From positions 62,001 through 126,000 of the forward strand of contig CAZYAZ010000003.1 in NCBI GenBank assembly GCA_964646205.1: a stretch of DNA of 64,000 nucleotides. The letters run 5' to 3'. Origin of the DNA: UBA8437 sp964646205. GTDB taxonomy: Bacteria > Planctomycetota > Planctomycetia > Planctomycetales > Planctomycetaceae. Of this stretch, positions 24,534 to 31,803 are shown piece by piece (positions within the stretch are counted from its first letter, which is position 1; each line of letters begins with the position of its first letter). The position numbers were made by a program, and so were the translations under genes. The notes under the pieces were generated by a model. The model did not search any database, had not been told where the DNA came from, and was given only the letters and a program-made list of their open reading frames with translations.

Positions 24534-25220
24534 TCACGAATCGTCCGACGGCCAGTCGGAGGGCGGCTGTGGCGAATCCACCACCAGGCACGCCTCGACA
24601 ATCTGACGTGACTGCCACGCCCCGACCGCCAGTGGACAAGCGACCAGCACGTTGGCTCCCAGTCGCACCAGCAGTCTCGTTGCCTCCTCGGCGTCCTTGA
24701 CCACCACCGCCCGCACCCGGGGATGACGATTCGCCAGACAGGCGACCCGATGCGGATCTGTGGACAGCACAACAGCACCTCGGCCGATTGCTTCCGAGAC
24801 CCACTCGCAGGCCGTGGCCACCGCCGTGTCGCTCCCCGACGTGCGTTCCGAAACGAACCCTCGCAGTTGCGGAACGTCCGGATCGGCCAGCAAGATCTGC
24901 CATGTGCCCGGGGATGACGAAGCGGTTGTTGCCACGTCGGAAGAACCAACCACATCGCAGGCAACGGCCAGATCGTGACGAGCCACCAATTCCCGCGCCG
25001 AGGGGGTCAGGATCGAGTCGCTGGAAATTCGCAGTCGCCGTGATCGTTCCGTAAGCCGGCCAGACACGATCTCGGCGGTGACCACCGTTTCGCAGCACAC
25101 GATCTCTTCTCCGTCCTGGCTCGGCGCGTCGGGCCGATCGGCCGGCCCGGACGGGCCGTCCGCAAGTCGACGCTCGACGGCAGCGACTATCAGATCGACG
25201 AGTGTCGGATCGGGAGTCAT
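24534..25220 (-). CDS. BMC-associated protein of unknown function
   Basis: 228 residues between two pentamer genes. The N-terminus (LVDLIVAAVERRLADG) is a predicted amphipathic helix followed by a Pro/Gly/Asp-rich linker, the arrangement of an encapsulation peptide. Next comes VVTAEIVSG and ILTPSARELVARHDL near residue 75, a segment seen in other BMC accessory proteins such as EutT/EutQ-like ones. The C-terminal half (VLSTDPHRVACLANRH, VRAVVVKDAEEATRL, GANVLVACPLAVG) looks like an alpha/beta nucleotide- or sugar-binding domain, reminiscent of RpiB. No catalytic residue can be named. A protein occupies this position in the known PV-type operons, where its role is likewise unclear to me. Confidence 0.75.
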   Translation of the reverse strand: MTPDPTLVDLIVAAVERRLADGPSGPADRPDAPSQDGEEIVCCETVVTAEIVSGRLTERSRRLRISSDSILTPSARELVARHDLAVACDVVGSSDVATTASSSPGTWQILLADPDVPQLRGFVSERTSGSDTAVATACEWVSEAIGRGAVVLSTDPHRVACLANRHPRVRAVVVKDAEEATRLLVRLGANVLVACPLAVGAWQSRQIVEACLVVDSPQPPSDWPSDDS

Positions 25221-25269
25221 TCGTGTTCAGATCCATGTTCGAGAAGGACGGAACCGCCCCTCCGGTCAG

Positions 25270-25527
25270 TCAGTCGTTGATAATTCCGATGATGGCCCAG
25301 CGGGCCGGCGCGTTGTCCGAGTTGAGCAGGCGACGAACGGAGCGGCCATCACTGGTCAGCAGAACCCGGTCGCCCATCCGGCTGCCCACCACGTCAATGA
25401 CCACCATGGGATCCCCTTCGGCCCCCGACTTCGCATCGAGTGGCTGTACGAGGATCAAACGTTGGGCCTCCAGTGAGGCGTGTTTGACCGTGGCCGTGGT
25501 CCGGCCGATGACCCGTCCCCAACGCAT
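25270..25527 (-). CDS. BMC-P pentameric shell protein (second copy)
   Basis: 85 residues. The ATG at 25527 shares one base with the stop of the aldehyde dehydrogenase gene, so translation is coupled. MRWGRVIGRTTATVKHASLEG-like start, LILVQPLD, VVIDVVGSRMGDRVLLTSDG and a short WAIIGIIND end give a full EutN/CcmL fold. It is the most compact of the three pentamer proteins. Different pentamers probably occupy different vertices or regulate shell size. Confidence 0.92.
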   Translation of the reverse strand: MRWGRVIGRTTATVKHASLEAQRLILVQPLDAKSGAEGDPMVVIDVVGSRMGDRVLLTSDGRSVRRLLNSDNAPARWAIIGIIND

Positions 25528-26957
25528 CAGATGATCCTCAGATCGTCGACCATCGTGCACCGTCGCTGGCGAGTGAATGTCAGGGGATTGGTGACACCTT
25601 CTCCAGTCGGGGTGGCGATGCTGTAAGAGAGATACCCCTCGCCGCCCAGGCCCAGTCCGGCCATGCACGGTCCGTTCTTAATGAACAACGTGGTGTTCAT
25701 CGCACGACCCATTTCGGTCATCGTGCGAACGTTCCGCGAGTGAATCAGGCTGGTGTGCCCAAATCCGTGCTCGGCCTCCAGGGCCATTTCAATCCCCTCG
25801 GACGCGTCGCGACACCGGACAAACGGCACGCAGGGCATCATCTGTTCCTCGGGAACGAACGGGTTGGACACGGACGTCTCGCCATAGAGAATCTGGGTGC
25901 CCACCGGCACCTTGACTCCAATTCGCTCGGCCAACACGTCCGCGTCGGCACCGACCAGATCACGGTTGAGGACATGGTGCCCACCGGCCTCGGCCGGAGG
26001 CGAGAAAGCGACGGCCGCCAGTTGATCCATCTGGTCGGTCGAGAGCCGGTACCCGCCATTCATCGAGACGGATTCCATCAGGGGATCGAAAATCGACTCG
26101 ACCGCGAACACTTCCTTCTCGCCAATGCACAGCAGGTTGTTGTCATAGGCAGCCCCCTTGACGATCGACACCGCGGCGTTGTCCAGGTCAGCAGTCTCAT
26201 CAACGACAACCGGTGGATTGCCCGGTCCGGCAACGATCGCCCGCTTGCGACTGGCCAACGCGGCACGGGCCACGCCCGGACCACCCGTGACGACCAACAA
26301 TCGCACACCCCGGTGATCGAAAATCTCTCCGGCGGTCTCCAGCGTGGGTTCGCTGACAATTGTCACCAGGTTTTCGACCCCGATCGCCTCGTGGATCGCC
26401 TTGTTGAATCGTCGCACGCCCTCACAGGCAATCCTCGCTCCCGACGGATGAGGATTGACCACCAGGGTGTTTCCCGATGCCACCATGTTCACCACGTTGC
26501 CGGCCAATGTCGGCAACGAGTGCGTGACCGGGGTGATGGCGCCGATGACTCCGAACGGGGCGTATTCAATCACCGTCAGGCCCCGGTCCCCCGACAACGC
26601 GTCGCAACGGAGAAACTCGGTCCCCGGAACCAACTTGACGATCTGCAGTTTCTCGATCTTGTGGTCGAGGCGTCCAATCCGAGTCTCCTCGAGTTCCGCA
26701 CGCCCCAGTTCGTCGCACTGGGTCGAACAGATCCGGACCACGCAAGCGATCGCCCGGGCCCGATCCTCGATCGTCTTGTCCTGCAACTGTCGAAATGCCC
26801 GTGTGGCCGCATCCACCGCGTCATCGACCTTCGAAAACACGCCCCAGTCACCGTCAGGTGATGCTCCAACGCTTGTGGTCGTCGTGCCACGGTTGCCCAG
26901 TTGGGCCAGCACTTCCTCCACCACTGTTTGGACGGCCTGTTGATTGGCTTGGATCAT
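25527..26957 (-). CDS. CoA-acylating aldehyde dehydrogenase of the BMC
   Basis: 476 residues of the PduP/EutE family, which oxidises an aldehyde to acyl-CoA with NAD+. The N-terminus (NQQAVQTVVEEVLAQLG) is an amphipathic helix typical of an encapsulation peptide, followed by a linker to about residue 30. The core has PFGVIGAITPVTHSLPT near 133, the nucleotide-binding VTGGPGVARAAL near 220, and the catalytic Cys in NNLLCIGEKEVF near 272. In a PV-type compartment the substrate would be lactaldehyde, giving lactoyl-CoA. A T-rich run (26987-26994) lies just upstream of the gene. Confidence 0.95.
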   Translation of the reverse strand: MIQANQQAVQTVVEEVLAQLGNRGTTTTSVGASPDGDWGVFSKVDDAVDAATRAFRQLQDKTIEDRARAIACVVRICSTQCDELGRAELEETRIGRLDHKIEKLQIVKLVPGTEFLRCDALSGDRGLTVIEYAPFGVIGAITPVTHSLPTLAGNVVNMVASGNTLVVNPHPSGARIACEGVRRFNKAIHEAIGVENLVTIVSEPTLETAGEIFDHRGVRLLVVTGGPGVARAALASRKRAIVAGPGNPPVVVDETADLDNAAVSIVKGAAYDNNLLCIGEKEVFAVESIFDPLMESVSMNGGYRLSTDQMDQLAAVAFSPPAEAGGHHVLNRDLVGADADVLAERIGVKVPVGTQILYGETSVSNPFVPEEQMMPCVPFVRCRDASEGIEMALEAEHGFGHTSLIHSRNVRTMTEMGRAMNTTLFIKNGPCMAGLGLGGEGYLSYSIATPTGEGVTNPLTFTRQRRCTMVDDLRII

Positions 26958-27051
26958 CGAAAAACCTCTATTCTTCAGTTGTCAATTTTTTTTGTGAGTC
27001 GTCATTTTCCGGCCCATCCCGCAACCGGGCGACGTGTGCCGGGCCCGTCCG

Positions 27052-27360
27052 TCAATCGTTGACAGGCACCTGCTTGTCTCCGATCTGGACCTGGTCAACG
27101 ATGCCGACGATCGCGGCATCGATCGGAAGTGTTTTGGTCTGCTCGGTGAATCGGGCACTGGAACCCTGAACACACAGCACCACCTCGCCCTCGCCAGCGC
27201 CGACGGTATCGACGGCGATGAAGGTGCGGCCAGTCAGATTGAGTTTCGCCCGGGTCTTCTCGTCGACTCGTAATGGTTCGACAATCAACAGCTTTTGACC
27301 AACCATCGACTCGACCTTCTGACTCGAAACGATACTGCCGGTGATTCGTGCCATGAACAT
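27052..27360 (-). CDS. BMC-P pentameric shell protein (first copy)
   Basis: 102 residues (ATG 27360; a second in-frame ATG at 27354 would match the other pentamers better, but GGAG spacing favours the first). ARITGSIVSSQKVESMVG, LLIVEPLRVD, FIAVDTVGAGEGEVVLCVQGSSAR and AAIVGIVDQVQIG form the complete EutN/CcmL fold. It is located between acetate kinase and the aldehyde dehydrogenase, the first of three pentamer genes in the operon. Confidence 0.93.
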   Translation of the reverse strand: MFMARITGSIVSSQKVESMVGQKLLIVEPLRVDEKTRAKLNLTGRTFIAVDTVGAGEGEVVLCVQGSSARFTEQTKTLPIDAAIVGIVDQVQIGDKQVPVND

Positions 27361-27390
27361 CGCCGTTACACTCCAAGCCCTGTTCGACTT

Positions 27391-28596
27391 TCAGGCTCCA
27401 TCTTCCACCAGCCCGGCTGCCTGCCGGGCCACGATCAATTCCTCGTTGGTCGGCACCACCCAGGTCGCCACACGGCTGCCTTCTCCGGTGATTTCGACCT
27501 CGCCTCGAGCATTCGCATTGGCCTGCTCGTCAATCGCCAGCCCGCACCATTCCATGTCACTGCACACCGCGTCGCGGATGCGGACACTGTTTTCTCCGAT
27601 GCCTCCGGTGAACACGACCACGTCGGCACCACCCAGCACGGCCATCTGTGACGCCAGGTAACCGCGGATTGCCCTGACAAAATGGTCGACCGCCAGAACA
27701 GCCCCGGGGTGCCCCTGATCAGCCGCTTGCTCGAGATCCCGGAGATCGCCACTGAGACCACTCAGGCCCAGCAATCCACTCCGTGAGGCCAGGTCATCGA
27801 GAAGCTCCTCGAGTCCCTTTCCTGTGGCTCTCATCAGCACCGGCAGCGCAAACGGGTCGAAATCGCCAACACGGTTGTTGTGTGGCAAGCCACTCTGGGG
27901 ACTCATCCCCATACTCGCTGCCCGTGAGACTCCCGCGTCGATTGCCGCCAGCGAACTGCTGCCGCCCAGGTGACACGAGATCACCCTCAGGTCCTCTCGT
28001 CCGGTCAACTCGGCCATCCGGGTCGCGATGTATCGATGACTGGCACCGTGGTACCCCCATCGCATCACCCCGTGCTGTTGCCATTCGGCTGGAACCGCAT
28101 ACGCCCGTTGTGCCGCCGGAATCGTTTCGTGAAACCCCGTCTCCAGGGCCGCCACCAGCGGGATGCCCGGAAAAGCCGACGTCAATTGCCGCATCGCCGC
28201 CACGTAGGGCGGGTTGTGAGCCGGTGCGACATCGGACAGCGACTCCATCCGCTCCAGCAAACCCTCGTCGACAAGGCGGACACCAGAGAGTTCCGCGGCA
28301 AACACCGCCTTGAACCCGATCGCGGCCACGTCCTCGACTCCCGAAAGGCATCCCGTGTCGGGATCGACCAGAGCGTCCAGGCAAATGCCCACCGCGACGG
28401 CGTGATCGGCAATCGTCGCGGTCGATTCAACCGCGCCGGGCCCCTCACCGTCGCTCTCCCCAATCTGGATCGACACGACGCTGCTTTCCCCGCCGATACG
28501 ATCGATCGCACCGCGAGCCAGCTGCTTTTCACCGTCGAGATCGTACAGCTTGAACTTGAAGCTGGTCGACCCGAGGTTGGCGACGAGTATTTTCAT
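27391..28596 (-). CDS. ackA: Acetate/propionate-family kinase of the BMC operon
   Basis: 401 residues of the ASKHA acetate kinase family, making ATP from an acyl-phosphate. It has the phosphate loop VANLGSTSFKFKLYD, VAALETGFHETIP near residue 145, WGYHGASHRYIA near 178, SCHLGGSSSLAAIDAG near 205 and FTGGIGENSVRIR near 318. The acyl-site region reads GMSPQSGLPHNNRVGDFDP rather than the usual GMTPLEGL-type sequence, a deviation that may fit a larger acid such as lactate. No encapsulation helix is visible, consistent with action outside the shell after PduL. It lies directly after the BMC-H genes. Confidence 0.92.
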   Translation of the reverse strand: MKILVANLGSTSFKFKLYDLDGEKQLARGAIDRIGGESSVVSIQIGESDGEGPGAVESTATIADHAVAVGICLDALVDPDTGCLSGVEDVAAIGFKAVFAAELSGVRLVDEGLLERMESLSDVAPAHNPPYVAAMRQLTSAFPGIPLVAALETGFHETIPAAQRAYAVPAEWQQHGVMRWGYHGASHRYIATRMAELTGREDLRVISCHLGGSSSLAAIDAGVSRAASMGMSPQSGLPHNNRVGDFDPFALPVLMRATGKGLEELLDDLASRSGLLGLSGLSGDLRDLEQAADQGHPGAVLAVDHFVRAIRGYLASQMAVLGGADVVVFTGGIGENSVRIRDAVCSDMEWCGLAIDEQANANARGEVEITGEGSRVATWVVPTNEELIVARQAAGLVEDGA

Positions 28597-28634
28597 GGTT
28601 CGATCCTTCGAACCTCCCGAAACAGGAACACGAT

Positions 28635-28907
28635 TTACGAAACAAACAATGCGACGAGACCATCGGCGGGCCGTGAGATCACCCGGGAGGACACGAGTTC
28701 CCCGACAGCCGAAGCCGCCTGAGCCCCCGCCTCCACCGCCGCACTCACACTGCCGGTATCACCCTCGACAAACGAGGTGATCCAGCCCCCTCCCAGGGTC
28801 GTCGAGCCAGTCAACGTGACGTTGGCCGCTTTGACCATCGCGTCGGAGGCTTCGATATGCCCCACGACACCACGGGTCTCAACCAATCCAATCGATTCAC
28901 CAATCAT
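28635..28907 (-). CDS. BMC-H hexameric shell protein (second copy)
   Basis: 90 residues with the Pfam BMC fold: MIGESIGLVETRGVVGHIEASDAMVKAANV, then a pore loop with LGGGWITSFVEGD and AVEAGAQAASAVGELVSSRVISRP. Hexamers of this protein tile the shell facets. Compared with the first BMC-H it has a Trp beside the pore Gly triplet, so the pores may differ in selectivity. A perfect GC palindrome (28928-28939) lies in the spacer to the first BMC-H. Confidence 0.95.
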   Translation of the reverse strand: MIGESIGLVETRGVVGHIEASDAMVKAANVTLTGSTTLGGGWITSFVEGDTGSVSAAVEAGAQAASAVGELVSSRVISRPADGLVALFVS

Positions 28908-29041
28908 CAGAGCATCTCTCTTTCAGGCCCCCGCGGGGGGGGACACTTGGGGAGTTGCCAATCAACGCCCGGGCCTCTCTGGCCGCCCGCATGACACGTC
29001 GCCATGACCCGACGAACCCACCCGTTTTGTCGATGGCCGGT

Positions 29042-29326
29042 TCAATCGGCCGACGGCAGCATTGAATCCAGTTCATCGTGCGGACGAGGAATCACCTGCA
29101 CGCTGACAACTTCGCCGACCTTACTGGCGGCACTGGCTCCCGCATCAACGGCCGCTTTGACCGCTGCCACGTCACCGACGACAAAGCCGGTCACCAGACC
29201 ACCACCCACCTGACGCCAGCCCTTCATCTCGACGTTGGCCGCCTTGAGCATCGCGTCACAGGCTTCGACCAGGCCGATCAGGCCCCGGGTCTCGATCATT
29301 CCCAACGCTTCCATTTTTTTCGCCAT
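29042..29326 (-). CDS. BMC-H hexameric shell protein (first copy)
   Basis: 94 residues. MEALGMIETRGLIGLVEACDAMLKAANVEMKG, a pore region QVGGGLVTGFVVGDVAAV, and AVDAGASAASKVGEVVSVQVIPRPHDEL make it a canonical BMC-H, likely the main facet protein. AGGAG lies 10 bases before the ATG. The 134-base gap upstream contains a strong hairpin that may stabilise its mRNA. Confidence 0.96.
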   Translation of the reverse strand: MAKKMEALGMIETRGLIGLVEACDAMLKAANVEMKGWRQVGGGLVTGFVVGDVAAVKAAVDAGASAASKVGEVVSVQVIPRPHDELDSMLPSAD

Positions 29327-29361
29327 CGCTCATCTCTCCTCGTTCTTTCTCAGGGTGTCCT

Positions 29362-29384
29362 ACGAGCGGCAACACACCGCTCGT
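29362..29384. promoter_or_regulatory. Stem-loop between pduL and the shell genes
   Basis: ACGAGCGG (29362-29369) and CCGCTCGT (29377-29384) form a perfect 8-bp stem with a 7-base loop. On the transcribed minus strand no U-run follows, so it is unlikely to be an efficient terminator. It sits about 36 bases before the first BMC-H start and could mark an mRNA processing or protection site that raises shell protein output relative to pduL. Confidence 0.45.
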
Positions 29385-29460
29385 TTCTTTTGTTGTTCGG
29401 TTTTGTTGTCTCTCTCTGCGGGGCCATTGACCCCGGTTCCGCAATTCCACTTCACTGGCA

Positions 29461-30186
29461 TCAATGACAGGCACACGACGTCGATTTCTGCAGCTCCACC
29501 AGGTCGGCGGACGCCAGGTTCACCGCGTTGCCCTCGTCCGTGTCGATATGAACCTCGAGGCGAATGTTCTCGTCGGCCCTCACCACCATGTCCTCGAGAA
29601 CCGTCGTGCAACCCTGTGACTCGATACGCAATTGCATCGACTCCCCCGCCTCGACCCCGTAATGGGCCAGATCCTGTGGCCCCATGTGGACATGCCGCAT
29701 TGCCCGGATCAGCCCCGAGTCCAATTCCACCACCCCCCGCGGGCCGACCAGCAGACAACCGGGGGTGTCGTGATGATCGCCGCTGATTCGGACAGGTAGA
29801 TCCAATCCCAGGAACACTCCGTCGGTAAACGACAACTCGACCTGCGTGGCACCACGGCAGGGCCCCAGTACACGGACACTGGGAAGCATACGGCGACGTG
29901 GCCCCACCACGGCCACTGTCTGATGGGCCGCGAAGTAACCCGCCTGGTACAGTTCCCGATCCACCTCCAACTGGGCACCCGGGCCGAAGAGCATCTCGAG
30001 GTGTTCCTGCGAGAGGTGCACGTGCCGGGCCGAAACGTTGACGACCAGGGGGTTGGGAGCAGGCGGGGCGGTTGCCGGGGCAGCCGCCTGTGGTGTCGCG
30101 ACACTCCTGCGTCGAAGTGCCGCGCGGACCATCTGCTCGATCTCGCTCCGCCCCAACGTGGACGCACTGGAGGTGATTGTGCTCAT
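29461..30186 (-). CDS. pduL: PduL-type phosphotransacylase of the BMC
   Basis: 241 residues. PduL converts acyl-CoA plus phosphate to acyl-phosphate and returns CoA inside the compartment. The duplicated beta-barrel domain shows VNVSARHVHLSQEH near residue 50 and AMRHVHMGPQDLA near 166, the two zinc-binding His clusters. The first 30 residues (LGRSEIEQMVRAALRRRS) form a predicted amphipathic helix followed by an Ala/Pro linker, an encapsulation peptide. A TSCACH end provides extra Cys. Its ATG overlaps the DeoR stop by 4 bases. Confidence 0.95.
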   Translation of the reverse strand: MSTITSSASTLGRSEIEQMVRAALRRRSVATPQAAAPATAPPAPNPLVVNVSARHVHLSQEHLEMLFGPGAQLEVDRELYQAGYFAAHQTVAVVGPRRRMLPSVRVLGPCRGATQVELSFTDGVFLGLDLPVRISGDHHDTPGCLLVGPRGVVELDSGLIRAMRHVHMGPQDLAHYGVEAGESMQLRIESQGCTTVLEDMVVRADENIRLEVHIDTDEGNAVNLASADLVELQKSTSCACH

Positions 30187-30992
30187 TGAATCGCCTCTGT
30201 CACTTCTGCCATCTCGGTCAACACTTCATCGTCGGAGCCTGGCTCGACCACCGTCAGAGCCACACCCGCACTCTCGATCTTGTCCCGCCACTCGTGGCTG
30301 ATCCCACCGTCAACGACCAGTTGGTCAACGTCCTCCAGGGAGCACAGTCTCGCCAGGGCGGCGTGTCCCAGCTTTCCGCTGTCGGTGACAACAATCACTT
30401 CCTCGGCCGATGCCATCATGGCCCGCTCGGTCTCCACCAGCAGTGCGTTGCTGTTGAACAAACCCCGTTCGGTAATGCCGCCAACGCTCATGATCAGCCT
30501 CCGGGCATGAACCCGCCCCAACGCCTCAACCGCCAATGCCCCCAGCGCCACACCGGTCTTGGGATACACAAAGCCGCCAATCTGAATCAGTTCGATCTTC
30601 GGCTGGTTCAACAACACGTTGACGATCGGCAACGAGTTGGTGACCACCTGCAACGATTTGCCCTGCAATTGCCTGGCCACTTCCAAGGTCGTCGTCCCAC
30701 CGTCCAACAACACGGTCTCACCCGATTCGATCATCTCGACCACCGTCCGAGCCACCAGTTGCTTCTGAGGTCGGGCCCTGTGCCGACGGTCATCAAAATC
30801 CGTCAACGATTCACCGACGTATGCGGCACCTCCACGAGTTCTACGAATCTGTCCACTTCTATCAAGATTTTCCAAATCCCGCCTGATCGTGGATTCACTG
30901 ACCCCGACTTCGGACACCAGGTCCTGCAAGGCCGAAAATCCCTTCATTTCGACTATTTCAAGAATGCGACTCCGCCGCTGATCAACCAACAT
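30183..30992 (-). CDS. DeoR-family regulator of the BMC operon
   Basis: 269 residues. The N-terminal winged helix-turn-helix (RRSRILEIVEMKGFSALQDLVSEVGVSESTIRRDLENL) is the DeoR signature. The C-terminal sugar-phosphate sensor domain follows, with LDGGTTTLEVARQL near residue 97 and VVTDSGKLGHAAL near 200. Such proteins are usually repressors released by a phosphorylated sugar. It is the first gene of the operon and overlaps pduL by ATGA, so it very likely regulates itself and the whole BMC cluster, with a deoxy-sugar phosphate as probable inducer. Confidence 0.93.
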   Translation of the reverse strand: MLVDQRRSRILEIVEMKGFSALQDLVSEVGVSESTIRRDLENLDRSGQIRRTRGGAAYVGESLTDFDDRRHRARPQKQLVARTVVEMIESGETVLLDGGTTTLEVARQLQGKSLQVVTNSLPIVNVLLNQPKIELIQIGGFVYPKTGVALGALAVEALGRVHARRLIMSVGGITERGLFNSNALLVETERAMMASAEEVIVVTDSGKLGHAALARLCSLEDVDQLVVDGGISHEWRDKIESAGVALTVVEPGSDDEVLTEMAEVTEAIQ

Positions 30993-31020
30993 CGTTTGAT
31001 TCGCCTCACACAGATGACTG

Positions 31021-31093
31021 CTTATTACCTATATTCACAACACTTCCGGTCAGAAACAAACAGTTTCTTTCATTTTCCGTCATTTATTTTCGG
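31021..31093 (-). promoter_or_regulatory. Putative BMC operon promoter/operator region
   Basis: An AT-rich patch in the 167-base gap between purN and the DeoR gene. It contains AGAAAC (31052-31057) and GTTTCT (31063-31068), a perfect inverted repeat with a 5-base spacer. A T-rich series of TTTC/TTTTC blocks continues to 31093, resembling the repeated TTTC operators of DeoR-family proteins such as AgaR. Near 31025-31035 the minus strand offers TATAGG and TAATAA as weak -10 candidates. No single promoter stands out. Confidence 0.45.
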
Positions 31094-31159
31094 GTGAACG
31101 GTCGCCTGGAGTGGTCCGAACAAGGCGAAAAGCAGGGGCCTGGCCAGTGGCCAACCCGT

Positions 31160-31801
31160 TCAGTCGGTCGTCAGTCGACCGTCAGACAACCGCAGGCCGC
31201 CCCGGGCGAGCAATCGGATCGCCTCGGGATAGGCTTCACATTCTGCCGCAAAGACGCGGGCGGCAAGATCGTCGGCCGTGTCACCGTTCTCGACTGGCAC
31301 GACTCTCTGGATCAGGATCGGGCCGTGGTCGTACTGGTTGTCCACCAGGTGCACGGTGCATCCACTCACCCGCACACCACGTTCGATGGCGGCCTTATGA
31401 ACATGGTGCCCGTAGAAGCCTCGGCCACAAAAAGCCGGAATCAGCGACGGATGAATGTTGACCACCCGAAGCTGAAAATCATCAGGAACCACCACCAGTG
31501 ACAGGAACCCAGCCAGCACGACCAGGTCGGCCTTCGCGTCACGGCAGACAGCAAACGCCGCTTCGCTCCATTCGGTCGCGGACTCGAAATCCCGTCTCAC
31601 CAGCAATGACGTGGGCAACCCCGCTTCAGCCGCGCGATCGATCCCGGCCACTCCGTCGCGGTCAGAGACCACCGTGGCGATCTCCGCCTCCAGTTCACCG
31701 CGACCGATCAACTCGACCAGGTTGACCAGCGTCCGACCGCCTCCAGACAAAAACACTGCCAGTCGGATTGGACGATCAAATGGTCCAGGCAACATCTGCA
31801 C
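31160..31801 (-). CDS. purN: Phosphoribosylglycinamide formyltransferase
   Basis: 213 residues (GTG at 31801; an ATG two codons later has AGAGG at good spacing). PurN transfers a formyl group from 10-formyl-THF to GAR in purine synthesis. LAVFLSGGGRTLVNL near residue 15 binds the phosphate, and VVNIHPSLIPAF near 117 carries the catalytic Asn and His. The segment VHLVDNQYDHGPIL near 155 includes the catalytic Asp. It follows the upstream membrane-protein gene by 2 bases. The BMC operon begins 167 bases further on and is probably separately controlled. Confidence 0.95.
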   Translation of the reverse strand: MQMLPGPFDRPIRLAVFLSGGGRTLVNLVELIGRGELEAEIATVVSDRDGVAGIDRAAEAGLPTSLLVRRDFESATEWSEAAFAVCRDAKADLVVLAGFLSLVVVPDDFQLRVVNIHPSLIPAFCGRGFYGHHVHKAAIERGVRVSGCTVHLVDNQYDHGPILIQRVVPVENGDTADDLAARVFAAECEAYPEAIRLLARGGLRLSDGRLTTD

Positions 31802-31803
31802 CT

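Noticed and set aside
26981..26986. TTGACA on the minus strand just before the BMC aldehyde dehydrogenase
   Set aside because: No -10 element occurs at a workable distance, so an internal promoter is not supported.
28928..28939. Perfect palindrome CCCCCGCGGGGG between the two BMC-H genes
   Set aside because: It has no loop-forming spacer and no U-run. In GC-rich DNA this is weak evidence for an operator or terminator.
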